Shown here in pieces: positions 16,293-25,115 of a stretch of 64,000 bases of DNA. Both the position numbers and the translations under genes were made by a program. Every line of letters starts with the position of its first letter. The stretch's first letter is position 1. Source of the stretch: Variovorax paradoxus (lineage in GTDB: Bacteria > Pseudomonadota > Gammaproteobacteria > Burkholderiales > Burkholderiaceae_C); the NCBI RefSeq assembly GCF_000834655.1, contig NZ_JXQQ01000016.1, forward strand, positions 1-64,000. The letters run 5' to 3'. The notes under the pieces are model-generated. The model was not told the DNA's origin, ran no database searches, and worked only from the letters and a program-made list of their open reading frames with translations.

Positions 16293-17342
16293 TCAGGCCG
16301 TGGCTTCGGCCCGGCAGTCCGCAATGGCATCCATGTAGCGGGAGTGCGGCAACGAATCGAGCGACGCCTGGATGGCTTCGCTGCACAGCGAAGGCCGCCT
16401 GGCCAGTTCGTCGCAGTAGCGCGTGACCCGGGGCAGCGCGTCCCACATCGACGAGAGCCCGAGGTAGCTCAGGCGCACGAGGTTCACGCCCCAGAACACA
16501 TCCGCGAGCGAGAAGGCGAGCCCGTTCGAACAGCCGAACGAACCCGCGGCCAGGTCGCGCTCCAGGCCGGCCAGCAACTGCTTCGTCTGCCCGCGTGCGG
16601 CGCGCTGGAAGGCCGGGTCGTGGCACACCTTCTTGCCGCCGCTTTCCTTCACGACCTTGGCGCGGTAGGCCGCCACCAGTTCGGGTTCGCCCGCGTTGTC
16701 GGCGATCAGGCGCTCGAGCGCCATGACCTTGTAGTCGTAGACCGTCCGCATCGACGCCTTGAGCGCCTCGGGCCGCAGGTCCGCGTCCGGATGAAAGCCG
16801 TAGAGCAGGGCGCCGTTCGGAATCCTGTCGACGATGCCGACCTGGCGCATCACCTCGGCGCGCGCATCGGGCGCTTCGGGAACGAGCTGGAGCGGCGCGC
16901 GTGATACGCCATCGAGATAGACGCAGATGCGCTGCGAATCGGCAATCACGCGTCCGGCCTCATGGTCGACGAGCAGCGGCACGACGCAGGGATCGAAGCC
17001 CTCCGTTTCCACCGAGGTCCGTCCGCTGTAGCCGCTGACGTACGCGCGGTTCAACTCGCGCGCGGCGACCAGGCGCAGGCGGATGTAGGCGGGGCTGTAG
17101 TGCTCGGCCGGAACCAGCCCCTCGCTCCCCATGGTGCTCAGGATCAGCATGTCGTTGGAGCGATACGAAAGCGCCTCCTCGTGCAGCACCGTGCGCACCT
17201 TCTGCGAGCACAGCGAACTGGCCGCATGGAAGAGCTCGAACCTGGGTTCGGTGCGGCCGCCCACGATGGCGATGCGGGCGGGGTCCGCGATGGCGGCGCG
17301 CGCGGCGGCGGTCATTTCGATCAGGGAGGCACGACTCGTCAT
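16293..17342 (-). CDS. GST-superfamily protein similar to reductive-dehalogenase-type GSTs
   Basis: A 349-residue protein. After about 34 N-terminal residues the thioredoxin-like domain reads FELFHAASSLCSQKVRTVLHEEALSYRSND, with Cys45 at the catalytic position, as in PcpC/LinD (tetrachlorohydroquinone and related reductive dehalogenases). It contains an insertion around residues 65-105 before DPCVVPLLVDHEAGRVIADSQRICVYLD, and a helical C-domain. The ATG at 17342 has a GAGGA ribosome site; an ATG 12 bp upstream does not. It heads the run GST-amidase-TDO under a class 2 element. The dehalogenase link is by motif only. Confidence 0.75.
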   Translation of the reverse strand: MTSRASLIEMTAAARAAIADPARIAIVGGRTEPRFELFHAASSLCSQKVRTVLHEEALSYRSNDMLILSTMGSEGLVPAEHYSPAYIRLRLVAARELNRAYVSGYSGRTSVETEGFDPCVVPLLVDHEAGRVIADSQRICVYLDGVSRAPLQLVPEAPDARAEVMRQVGIVDRIPNGALLYGFHPDADLRPEALKASMRTVYDYKVMALERLIADNAGEPELVAAYRAKVVKESGGKKVCHDPAFQRAARGQTKQLLAGLERDLAAGSFGCSNGLAFSLADVFWGVNLVRLSYLGLSSMWDALPRVTRYCDELARRPSLCSEAIQASLDSLPHSRYMDAIADCRAEATA

Positions 17343-17434
17343 CACATTCCTCATCCGCCTGCGCGGCAGGCACACCAACCAACAATCCATGAGCGGGTTT
17401 GGCGTCCGATCCGTTTCAGGTTGGACGCAGGCAA

Positions 17435-17505
17435 ATCGTAGGGAGCCCGCTGGCGATTGAGAAGGCGTCGGAGCTTGTACGCACGGTCCCGGAATTTCGA
17501 ACGAT
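17435..17505 (-). promoter_or_regulatory. Class 2 LysR-type promoter element, site H
   Basis: On the minus strand: ATCGTTCG, two bases, ATTCC, GGGACCGTGCGT, CTTCTC at positions 42-47 and CCTACGAT ending at 71. It is the second copy of the element found upstream of the nitroreductase operon and lies 93 bp before the GST start. Candidate regulator: the LysR at 10294-11217. Confidence 0.65.
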
Positions 17506-17557
17506 CCGCGGCACGGCCACCGCGGTGGTTGCGGCCGGAGCTCGGCGCAGGCGCGCG

Positions 17558-18181
17558 TCAGGCGTCGGCCGCGGGGCGGTCTTCGGGGATCAGGCGCACC
17601 CAGCCGTGCTGGCCGTGCACGCGTGCCAGCCAGTCGCGGATGCCGGCGAAGCGCGCCATGTCGTAGCCGCCTTGCCCCGCCAGCGAGACATAGGCCGAGA
17701 GCGCGAGGTCGGCGACGGTGTAGCGCTCGCCCACGAGCCATGTGCGCCCGATCAGCCACCGGTCCAGCTTTTCGAGGCCGGGGTATCCGTCGGCGTGGAG
17801 CCGGTCGATGTCGTGCCGCTTCTCCTCTGCAAGGCCACGAAGGTGAAGCACGCGCGGGATGGCGATGGCTTTCTGGAGGTCGGCCTGCTCGAAGAAGAGC
17901 CAGCCCATGACCTCGGTCCGCAGGTACGGGTCGTCGGGCAGGTAGGGCGTGCCCTCGGCCAGGTGCAGCAGGATCGCGCCCGACTCCACGATCGGGCGAC
18001 CGTCTTCCAGCACGAGAACCGGCACGCGCGCGAAGCGGCTGATGCGGAGAAACGCGGGGTCGCGGGTCTCGCCTTTCTGCAGGTCCAGCGTGATGCGTTC
18101 GTATGCCAGCCCCAGCTGGCTCAGGAGGATGCGGATCTTCCATGAGTTGCCCGATAGACGACTGTCATAGAGACGCAGCAT
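17558..18181 (-). CDS. Glutathione S-transferase
   Basis: A 207-residue two-domain GST. MLRLYDSRLSGNSWKIRILLSQLG places Ser10 at the catalytic loop; RFARVPVLVLEDGRPIVESGAILLHLAEG is the glutathione-binding beta3-helix3 region and the helical domain contains GERYTVADLALSAYVSLA. ATG 18181 has GGAG 6 nt upstream, better than the ATG at 18193. It is the last gene of the run alpha/beta hydrolase, ThuA-like, dienelactone hydrolase, GST, 139 bp after the hydrolase. The substrate is unknown. Confidence 0.85.
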   Translation of the reverse strand: MLRLYDSRLSGNSWKIRILLSQLGLAYERITLDLQKGETRDPAFLRISRFARVPVLVLEDGRPIVESGAILLHLAEGTPYLPDDPYLRTEVMGWLFFEQADLQKAIAIPRVLHLRGLAEEKRHDIDRLHADGYPGLEKLDRWLIGRTWLVGERYTVADLALSAYVSLAGQGGYDMARFAGIRDWLARVHGQHGWVRLIPEDRPAADA

Positions 18182-18320
18182 GGTTGACTCCATCAAGTGA
18201 GGCCCGCGGGACCGGAAGAAGCGACCGGCCCTGGGAGCTCACCGCGCCGCAAGGGCAGCCTCGGGCCGTCCGCCGATTTTCACCGGAGAAGGCCGTCGCT
18301 GCCGACTGCCCGCGGGAGGA

Positions 18321-19022
18321 TCAACCCTTCTGCAGATGCCGTGCCAGGAAGGCCGCGGTCCTGCCGTTGGCCAGCGCCGCCGCGTCGGCGTCGTAACCGA
18401 TGCCGCGGTGCCGTGCAAAGGCGTGGGCGCAACCGGGATAGCTGTAGGCCTGGACCTGCGGACGGTTCGCCAGGGCGGAGGAGATTTCCCGTTGTGCATC
18501 GGCCGGGATGTATTCGTCCTTCTCCGCGAGGTGAACGATCAACGGGCCGGCGATGCGGTCTGCCTCCCGGGCGTACTTGTCCGCATTGCCGGGGTAATAG
18601 GCCACCGCCGCGTCGGTGCCCACACGCGCGGCGGTGAGGAAGGTCAGCAGGCCGCCGAGGCAGTAGCCGACGACGCCGACCCTGCCCGTCGCACCCGGCA
18701 TACCGCGGACGGCCTGCATGGTGGCGGCGATGTCGTTCACGCCGGCATCGAGGTCGAAGGCGTTGTACAGCGCCAGGCCCCGCGCGCGTTCCGCCTCCGT
18801 CCGGTCGGAGAGGTCGACGCCCGGCGCGATCCGCCAGAACAGGTCGGGGCAGACGGCCAGGTAGCCTTGCGCCGCGAGCTCGTCGCACGACTGGTGCATG
18901 TCGGCATTGACGCCGAAGACCTCGTGGACGACGACGATGGCCGGTGCGGGGAGCTTCTGCGGACGAGCGACGTACGCGGGGAAGCCCCCGCCGGAGGTGG
19001 TGATCCGTAGCGGGTCGTGCAT
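18321..19022 (-). CDS. Dienelactone hydrolase (carboxymethylenebutenolidase) family
   Basis: A 233-residue alpha/beta hydrolase with the DLH triad: Cys121 in VVGYCLGG, Asp169 in AEKDEYIP and His200 in GCAHAF. The N-terminal VVVHEVFGVNADMHQSCDELAAQGYLAVCPDLFWR is characteristic of the family. DLH opens dienelactones to maleylacetate in chlorocatechol degradation, which would feed the maleylacetate-reductase-like enzyme at 9041. It follows the 287-residue hypothetical gene by 23 bp and belongs to the unit driven from 20995-21065. Confidence 0.85.
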   Translation of the reverse strand: MHDPLRITTSGGGFPAYVARPQKLPAPAIVVVHEVFGVNADMHQSCDELAAQGYLAVCPDLFWRIAPGVDLSDRTEAERARGLALYNAFDLDAGVNDIAATMQAVRGMPGATGRVGVVGYCLGGLLTFLTAARVGTDAAVAYYPGNADKYAREADRIAGPLIVHLAEKDEYIPADAQREISSALANRPQVQAYSYPGCAHAFARHRGIGYDADAAALANGRTAAFLARHLQKG

Positions 19023-19045
19023 TGTTTTTTTCCTCGGGGGCCTGT

Positions 19046-19909
19046 TCAGGCGTTGAGCCAGAAGGCGATGTTGCGCACGTACTGTTTCGTCGAGCGGAGC
19101 GCCTCGGGGAAGCGGACGATGCCGTCCCCGGCGGGCTCGGTCACGAAGGAGGGACAGCCGGCCGAGGGGGCCCAGTTGTAGTCGGCGAAGTGATGGAAGG
19201 TCGACTGCGCGATGGCCCTGCCGCCGTTCTCGGAGCGCTCGAACGCGACCGCGATGTTGTAGCGCCTGCCGGACATCGAGCTCTGGCCTTCCATGACGAC
19301 GCGGCAACTGGAGTCGCCGGGCGGCACGCTGACGGTGCCTTCGTGCGGGTGCGCGGGCAGGTACTGGATCACGCCGGTTGCCGAGCGCCTGTCGCGCATC
19401 ACCGGATGGATGCTGCCGACCGAGCGGATGCGTTGGTAGTCGCCGTTCGCGCCCGAGTGGTAGTTGGGCCAGGAGATGTTGGCCGAGAACGGGTTGTCCA
19501 TGCAGTGGCGCGCGGCATCGGGTTCGCAGTTGCGGCTGTGGAAATGGTGCGCGGCGCCGATGCCGCTCAGGTTGCAGATCGAGCTGCCCAGGTCCATGTG
19601 GTCGCGCGTGACCATGAGGCCGCCGCCGCGACGCCGGAACCTGCCGATGCTCGCGCAGTCCTCCGGCGTCAGGCCGTCGCCGACATCGACGGCGAAGAGC
19701 CAGAGCTGGTCGAAGTCCGATTCGTCCAGCGTCGAGAGCACGGGGTCGGGGCCCGAGCGCGGTGCGCGGTCGCGCGCAGTGACGCGGAAGGCGGGCTGCC
19801 CCTCGTCGTCCTGCAGCTGCGAGAGAAACGAGCCGAGCCGACTGAAGCGCGAAATGTTCCAGTCGTCCGGGTCTCCTTCGATCGTGGTTTGCAGCAATAG
19901 ATTCAGCAT
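19046..19909 (-). CDS. Hypothetical protein, possibly ThuA/GATase-like fold
   Basis: A 287-residue protein without a signal peptide. FDQLWLFAVDVGDGLTPEDCASIGRFRRRGGGLMVTRDHMDLGSSICNLSGIGAAHHFHSRN resembles the core of ThuA-like or class I glutamine-amidotransferase-like domains (a strand, then an acidic loop, then GGGLMVTRDHMD), with several His and Cys that could bind metal. Later FSANISWPNYHSGANGDYQRI and HHFADYNW are distinctive. No firm family can be named. It is 36 bp downstream of the TAT-exported hydrolase and 23 bp upstream of the DLH gene, so operonic. Confidence 0.65.
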   Translation of the reverse strand: MLNLLLQTTIEGDPDDWNISRFSRLGSFLSQLQDDEGQPAFRVTARDRAPRSGPDPVLSTLDESDFDQLWLFAVDVGDGLTPEDCASIGRFRRRGGGLMVTRDHMDLGSSICNLSGIGAAHHFHSRNCEPDAARHCMDNPFSANISWPNYHSGANGDYQRIRSVGSIHPVMRDRRSATGVIQYLPAHPHEGTVSVPPGDSSCRVVMEGQSSMSGRRYNIAVAFERSENGGRAIAQSTFHHFADYNWAPSAGCPSFVTEPAGDGIVRFPEALRSTKQYVRNIAFWLNA

Positions 19910-19945
19910 GGTGCAAGGTGGGGGACGGTCGTTCCTGTTCTCGGT

Positions 19946-20917
19946 TCAGCTCTTGAGGAATGCGAGCAGGTCCGCATTCACCTTGTCCTGCATCGTGGCG
20001 GTGAGCCCGTGCGGCGCGCCGGGGTAGTAGATCGCCTTGGCGCCCTTGATGAGCTGTACGGACTTCTTCGCCGAATCGTGGATGGGCACGATCTGGTCGT
20101 CCTCGCCGTGCATGACCAGGGTGGGTACGTCGATCTTCTTGAGGTCTTCGGTGAAGTCGGTTTCCGAGAAGGCCTTGATGCATTCGTAGGAGTTCTTCTG
20201 GCCGCATTGCATGCTCAGGAGCCAGAAGTGGTCGAGGATGCCCTGCGACACCTTGGCGCCCGGCCGGTTGGCGCCGTAGAACGGGATTGCAAAGTCCTTG
20301 TAGAACTGCGAGCGGTCACCGGCCACGCCGGCGCGAATGCCGTCGAACACCTCGATGGGCAGGCCTTCGGGGTTCGCCGCCGACTTCACCATGATCGGTG
20401 GCACCGCGCCGATGAGCACGGCCTTGGCCACGCGCTTGCTGCCATGGCGTGCGATGTAGCGCGCCACCTCGCCGCCGCCGGTCGAGTGGCCGACCATCGT
20501 GGCCTTCTTCAGGTCCAGGGCCTCGAAGAGCGCCGAGAGGTCGTCGGCGTAGCCGTTCATGTCGTTGCCCGACGAAGACTGGCTCGAGCGGCCATGCCCG
20601 CGCCGGTCGTGCGCAATCACGCGAAAGCCGTTGCGCGCCAGGAAGTGCATCTGCCCGTCCCACGCATCCGCATTGAGCGGCCAGCCGTGCGAGAACGTGA
20701 CCACCGGGCCTTCGCCCCAGTCCTTGTAGTAGATCTGGGTGCCGTCCTTGGTGGTGATGGTGTTGCTCGTCATGGAAGTGCTCCGATGAGGTTGGCTGGA
20801 ACGGTCGCGGGTGGTTGCGCCGGCTGCGTCCTGCATGCCGAAGGCGAGGGTGCCGGTGGCGACTGCCGCACCGGTTGCGATCAGGTGGCGGCGTGAAGGG
20901 TTCTGCGTGGTCTTCAT
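19946..20917 (-). CDS. Exported alpha/beta hydrolase, non-haem chloroperoxidase-like
   Basis: A 323-residue protein with a twin-arginine-type leader ([20 protein letters not shown]) fused to a complete perhydrolase/chloroperoxidase domain: [17 protein letters not shown] (oxyanion loop), Ser145 in VGHSTGGGE, Asp273/274 in HGEDDQIVP and His303 in APHGL. Cytosolic relatives start at [20 protein letters not shown], here internal Met49. Periplasmic export is therefore predicted. It is the first gene after the class 1 element D and heads the hydrolase-ThuA-like-DLH-GST unit. Confidence 0.85.
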   Translation of the reverse strand: MKTTQNPSRRHLIATGAAVATGTLAFGMQDAAGATTRDRSSQPHRSTSMTSNTITTKDGTQIYYKDWGEGPVVTFSHGWPLNADAWDGQMHFLARNGFRVIAHDRRGHGRSSQSSSGNDMNGYADDLSALFEALDLKKATMVGHSTGGGEVARYIARHGSKRVAKAVLIGAVPPIMVKSAANPEGLPIEVFDGIRAGVAGDRSQFYKDFAIPFYGANRPGAKVSQGILDHFWLLSMQCGQKNSYECIKAFSETDFTEDLKKIDVPTLVMHGEDDQIVPIHDSAKKSVQLIKGAKAIYYPGAPHGLTATMQDKVNADLLAFLKS

Positions 20918-20994
20918 GGGTTTCCTGGTGGTGAAAGTTGAAGCGTCGGACCACGGTTCGCATGCGGTGGGCAAGAGGCCGTGGCGTGGTTCAA

Positions 20995-21065
20995 ATCGTA
21001 GGTTCACCCCCTGCGCGCGGGTAGGCCCGCGCAAGGACTCACGCTGTTGTCGCGGCGGCACCAAT
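20995..21065 (-). promoter_or_regulatory. Class 1 LysR-type promoter element, site D, overlapping the LysR 3' end
   Basis: On the minus strand: ATTGGTGC, seven bases, ACAACAGCGTGA, CTACCC at positions 42-47 and CCTACGAT ending at 71, 78 bp before the hydrolase ATG. The operator part encodes the last residues of the LysR at 21039-22082 (IGAAATTA and the stop), so the coding end doubles as regulatory DNA. Confidence 0.75.
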
Positions 21066-22082
21066 CGCGGTTTCCGCCTCCGGCTTTGCGCCGAGCTCGG
21101 TGAGGCAGTCCAGGTCGGCCGCGCGGATCTTCAGCGTCATGAAGTCGATGAACACGCGCATGCGCGAAGGCAGGTGCTGCCGGCTGAGATAGCAGATGTA
21201 GTGGCCGCTGTCGTCGGGGGCGTACTGGACCAGGCACGGCACCAGCGCACCGGTTCTCAGCGATTCGCATGCCAGGTAGCCCGGCAGCTGGGCGATGCCG
21301 TGGCCGTCGAGCACGGCCTGCAGCACCAGGTCGGCGTCGTTGTAGGTGAGCTTGGCCTGCGGCACGAGTTTGCGCGGCTGGCCGCCGACCTTGAACTCCC
21401 ACTCGGAGATGCGGCCCGAGGAATAGCGGAAGTTGATGCACTCGTGGCCGGCCAGCGCCTCCACGGTGGCGGGCAGCCCGTGGGCTTCCTGGTAGGCCGG
21501 GGAGGCGCAGAGCAGCAACTGCATGGGGATGATCTGCTTGGCGATGATCTGGGCGTCTTCCATGCGGCCGTTGCGGAACGCGATGTCCACGCGGTCCGAG
21601 GTGAAGTCGGTCGGCTTGTCGTTCAGCAGCAGGTCGATGGTGACTTCCGGGTAGGTGGCGCGGAACTCGCCCAGCAGCGGCGCGACCACCCGGCGTCCGA
21701 AGCCCACCGCCGAGCTGATGCGCAGGTGCCCGCGCGGCGGGCCCTGCCGCAGGTCGCGCATCTCTTCGACCGCCTGGACGATGCGGTCGACACCGGTGTG
21801 GCAGTTGGCGTAGAAGAGGTCGCCTTCGCGCGTGAGCGTCGTGCTTCGCGTGGTGCGCAGGAAGAGCCGGACGTTCAACTGGTCTTCCAGCTTCTGGACG
21901 CTGCGGCTCACGGCGGAACGGCCGATACCCAGGCGGTCGGCGGCCCGCGCGAAGCTGCCTTCGGTGACCACGGCAATGAAGGCGACCACCCCCGCATAGC
22001 TTGTGGCGAAGCTGGAGGCCAGCGGGTCCGCGCGCGGCGTGAGGGGGATGGACGGGGGGGAGGGAAGGGCAGAGGTTGTCAT
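21039..22082 (-). CDS. LysR-type regulator, candidate controller of the class 1 sites
   Basis: A 347-residue LTTR with an unusual 28-residue Pro/Ser-rich N-terminal tail before the winged helix (residues 29-88: [52 protein letters not shown]). The effector domain runs from about residue 118 ([23 protein letters not shown]) and contains Cys224-like redox-capable residues ([22 protein letters not shown]). The stop codon lies inside class 1 element D. Upstream at 22169-22198 lies a triple decamer repeat shared with the NarL/ATPase-regulator operon. It is the best candidate to bind the seven class 1 elements. Confidence 0.85.
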   Translation of the reverse strand: MTTSALPSPPSIPLTPRADPLASSFATSYAGVVAFIAVVTEGSFARAADRLGIGRSAVSRSVQKLEDQLNVRLFLRTTRSTTLTREGDLFYANCHTGVDRIVQAVEEMRDLRQGPPRGHLRISSAVGFGRRVVAPLLGEFRATYPEVTIDLLLNDKPTDFTSDRVDIAFRNGRMEDAQIIAKQIIPMQLLLCASPAYQEAHGLPATVEALAGHECINFRYSSGRISEWEFKVGGQPRKLVPQAKLTYNDADLVLQAVLDGHGIAQLPGYLACESLRTGALVPCLVQYAPDDSGHYICYLSRQHLPSRMRVFIDFMTLKIRAADLDCLTELGAKPEAETAIGAAATTA

Positions 22083-22168
22083 GGGGCGGCTTCTCGGTTC
22101 GAGGGGCCAGGCGTCCTGGGCCCCTCATGAAAGCGAAGCGGCCACTCTGCGCGCAAAGCCATGCCGGG

Positions 22169-22198
22169 GCCAGTTAAGCCCTGTCAAGGTTTGTTATG
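22169..22198 (-). promoter_or_regulatory. Triple decamer direct repeat upstream of LysR
   Basis: On the minus strand three 10-bp units read CATAACAAAC, CTTGACAGGG and CTTAACTGGC. The same array, with the same order and spacing, is found at 28201-28230. Ten-base periodic direct repeats suit OmpR-type winged-helix or NarL-type dimers. It lies about 87 bp before the LysR start codon. Confidence 0.6.
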
Positions 22199-22232
22199 GC
22201 CGGCCGCCCGTTGCCGCCCGGCGCGCAGCCTT

Positions 22233-25115
22233 TCAGGTCCGGGAGAGCTCGTTGCGCAGCGCGCGGACTTGCGCAAGGCCGGGGTGGTCGCCGCCAGGTA
22301 CCGCGCGCCCGCAGATACCGTCCAGCACCTCGAGCGCGTCTTTCGTCCGGCCAAGACGCACCCACAGCCTGGCGAGGTCGATCGCCCCGCGAAACTCCCA
22401 TCCCAGTGCGCCTTGCCGCCTGGCGGTGTCGACGGCGCGCCGGTAGAACGCCTCGGCTTCGTCGTCCAGGCCCCGCTGCTCGCAGCGCCGGCCCGCGGCG
22501 CGCCAGGTCTCGGCCGCGCTCCATTGGCCACGTCCGGCGTCGGCCTGCGCGATCGTCGCGTCGTCGACCCAATCGGTGCAGAAGGTCACGAGCATTTCCT
22601 TGCGCGGTGCGTCGAAAGCGGCGAGTTGCTGCGCGACCTGTCTGACATGGCGGTCCCGGTCGTCCGCGGTGCTCGCCTCCAGGCCCAGCGCGAAACAGTG
22701 CGCCCACTGGTGCCAGTACTCCAGCCCTCGGCGCTGGGCCTCGTCCAGCAGCATGCGAACCCATTTGCGCGCCAGCTCCACTTCGCCCGACCACAAGGCC
22801 ACGGGGCATGCGCCGAACAGCGCAAAGCACAGCGACAGCGCATTGCCGCCCGCCTCGGCCAGGGCCACGGCGCGGGTGGCGGTGGCCATGGCCTTCGCCG
22901 CATCGCCCTGGAGCCAGAGCGTGCGGGCCAGCAGGGCGTTCGATGCGACGGCGGCATCGAACTGGAACAGGTTGGCGCGCGTCTGGCGCACGGCGTCGCC
23001 GACGAGGATCGCCGCCTGGGCCCCTTCACCCGCCGCGGCAAAGTCTCCGCAGAAGTGGCTCGCCAGCGCGGTCATTCGATGCGCCAGGTTCAGCGCGGCC
23101 GGGTCCGGGGAAGAATGCGCGATTTTGAAGAGCACCTGCGAGTGGTGCAGGGCGGCCGCGTATTCGCCGCGGCTCGCATGCAGCACGCAGACGCCCCAGC
23201 GGGCCTGGAGCTCCAGCATGACGGACCGGGTCGACATGGCGACCGCCAGCGCCCGATCGTAGGCGGCGCCCATCTCCGGGACCGGTCCGCGTGTGTGCCA
23301 CAGCGCATTGCCCAGCGCGATCTGCAGCCAGGCTTCCGTCTCCGTCTCCGTGTCCATGCCCGGGCCCGGCGGTGGCTCGAAGCACGCAAGCGCGGCGATG
23401 ACCCGGTCGCGGTATTCCTCGACCTGCGAGACGTGAAACCACAAGGGCGCCGACGCGATGGTGAGCGCAGCCCCGGTCTCCCAGTCCTGGTGTTGCGCCA
23501 GGCAGGCGTCCAGTGCGCTGCGCACGTCGTCCAGCCGGTGCGCGTAGCGCGCGTTCCAGGCCTGCATCGTGAGCTCGCCCGAGTCCGACGTCGCCGCGCT
23601 CATCAGGTCGCGCATGAAGAGCGCGTGGCGCCGCCGCAGCGCCGGGCCTTCGTCGGTTTGCGCCAGAAGCGCCGCGGCGTAGCTTCGCGTCGTGTCCAGC
23701 AGCCGGTACGGTGCGACGGCGTCGCTGTTGTCGAACGACACCAGCGACTTGTTGGCGAGCGAGATCAATGCGTCGAACGCCGCTTCCGGGTCCATGTCCG
23801 CCTGTGTGACGCTCAGCGCCGACTCGACATCGAAGCGTCCCCGGAAGACCGAGAGCCGGCGAAGGAGCCGCAGCTCCGCGTCGTCCAGCAGCGCGATGCT
23901 CCAGTCCAGCGCCGCCGCGAGCGTCCTGTGCCGCGGCAGGGCGGCCCGGCTGCCCGCGGAGTAGAGCCGCATGTGGTCGTTCAGCCGGAACGCGAGATCG
24001 CCGATCGGCTGGACGCCCAGGCGTGCCGCCACCAGCTCGATGGCCAGCGGAATGCCGTCCACCTGCCTCGCGATCGCGGCGAGCAGCCGGCCGTCCGCAT
24101 CCTCGAAGGCGCGGGCACCCGCGGCCTTGGCACGCTCGACCAGGAGTTCGACCGCGGGCGATGCCATGGCTTCTGCCAGGGCGGCGCATTCGGCACCGGG
24201 CACCGCGAGCGGCGACAGCCGCTCGACATGTTCTCCCTCGATGCGAATGGCCTCCCGGCTGGTTGCGAGGATGCGCAGGCCGGGCAGGGCGCCGAGCAGT
24301 TCGGTGATGAGCAGCGCGAGCGAGTCCAGCATGTGCTCGCAGTTGTCGATCAGCAGAAGTGCATGCCGGCCCGCCAGCCGCTGGAGGATGGCCCGCGTGG
24401 TGTCGGTGGTGTCCGCCGGAGCGCCGAGCGACCGCGCGACCGTGCTCGCCACATGGGCCTGCGAGACCAGCGGCGAGAGATCGACGAAGGCCAGCTGCAT
24501 GTCGGTGCGTTCCGCATGGCATTCGGCCGCACGGATCGCGGCACGGGTCTTTCCGATGCCGCCGGCGCCGACGATCGTGACCAGCCGGCGCGTGGCGAGC
24601 GCCGCCAGAACGCGCTCCATGTCGGCGTCGCGGCCGACGAGCCGGGTCAGCCGCTCCGGCAGTTTCGTGAACGACGGCGAGGGCAAGGCCGTATCCAGCG
24701 GCCTGCCTTCAGCCGGGATGCCGACCTGCTCGCGGGAAACCGCGCCGTTGAACCGGTAGCCGCGCAGCGGGACGTTCGATATCCATTCCTTGCAGTCGTC
24801 GCCGTCTTCCGGCTCGCCCAGTGCCTTGCGAAGCGCGGAGATGTGGACCCGGACGCTCGACTCCTCGACCACCACGCCGGCCCAGACCGTGGAGAGCAGT
24901 TCCTCCTTGCCCACGACTTCGCCCACGCGCCTGAGCAATTGCAGCAGCAGCTCGAACGAGCGCGAACCCAGGCGTACGCCTTGTCCGAGCTTCTCTAGCC
25001 GGCGCTGGGTCTCCCAGAGGACGAATGCGCCGAAGCGCCAGCGAACCTCGCCCGGTCCCTGCGTGGCGCCGCCGCGAGTTTCCGGCGGCAGGGAGCGGGC
25101 CGCGATGTCGTACAT
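22233..25115 (-). CDS. AfsR-like regulator: OmpR-type winged helix + NB-ARC ATPase + helical repeats (copy 1)
   Basis: A 960-residue protein. Residues 22-123 are an OmpR/PhoB-type DNA-binding winged helix (RWRFGAFVLWETQRRLEKLGQGVRLGSRSFELLLQLLRRVGEVVGKEELLSTVW ... VRVHISALRKALG ... PLRGYRFNG). A P-loop ATPase follows: Walker A GAGGIGKT at 183-190, Walker B LLLIDNCEH near 255, sensor GLRILATSREAIRIEGEHVERLSPLAVP. The last 450 residues are helical, TPR-like. Such proteins are signal-integrating transcription factors (COG3710-COG3903 type). There is no receiver domain, so activation is presumably by ligand and ATP. The paralogues at 29527 and 32223 have the same domain order. Confidence 0.85.
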   Translation of the reverse strand: MYDIAARSLPPETRGGATQGPGEVRWRFGAFVLWETQRRLEKLGQGVRLGSRSFELLLQLLRRVGEVVGKEELLSTVWAGVVVEESSVRVHISALRKALGEPEDGDDCKEWISNVPLRGYRFNGAVSREQVGIPAEGRPLDTALPSPSFTKLPERLTRLVGRDADMERVLAALATRRLVTIVGAGGIGKTRAAIRAAECHAERTDMQLAFVDLSPLVSQAHVASTVARSLGAPADTTDTTRAILQRLAGRHALLLIDNCEHMLDSLALLITELLGALPGLRILATSREAIRIEGEHVERLSPLAVPGAECAALAEAMASPAVELLVERAKAAGARAFEDADGRLLAAIARQVDGIPLAIELVAARLGVQPIGDLAFRLNDHMRLYSAGSRAALPRHRTLAAALDWSIALLDDAELRLLRRLSVFRGRFDVESALSVTQADMDPEAAFDALISLANKSLVSFDNSDAVAPYRLLDTTRSYAAALLAQTDEGPALRRRHALFMRDLMSAATSDSGELTMQAWNARYAHRLDDVRSALDACLAQHQDWETGAALTIASAPLWFHVSQVEEYRDRVIAALACFEPPPGPGMDTETETEAWLQIALGNALWHTRGPVPEMGAAYDRALAVAMSTRSVMLELQARWGVCVLHASRGEYAAALHHSQVLFKIAHSSPDPAALNLAHRMTALASHFCGDFAAAGEGAQAAILVGDAVRQTRANLFQFDAAVASNALLARTLWLQGDAAKAMATATRAVALAEAGGNALSLCFALFGACPVALWSGEVELARKWVRMLLDEAQRRGLEYWHQWAHCFALGLEASTADDRDRHVRQVAQQLAAFDAPRKEMLVTFCTDWVDDATIAQADAGRGQWSAAETWRAAGRRCEQRGLDDEAEAFYRRAVDTARRQGALGWEFRGAIDLARLWVRLGRTKDALEVLDGICGRAVPGGDHPGLAQVRALRNELSRT

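Noticed and set aside
13844..16426. An 860-codon plus-strand frame
   Set aside because: It is antisense to the TDO-like and amidase genes, both with clear family motifs; its translation has shadow composition.
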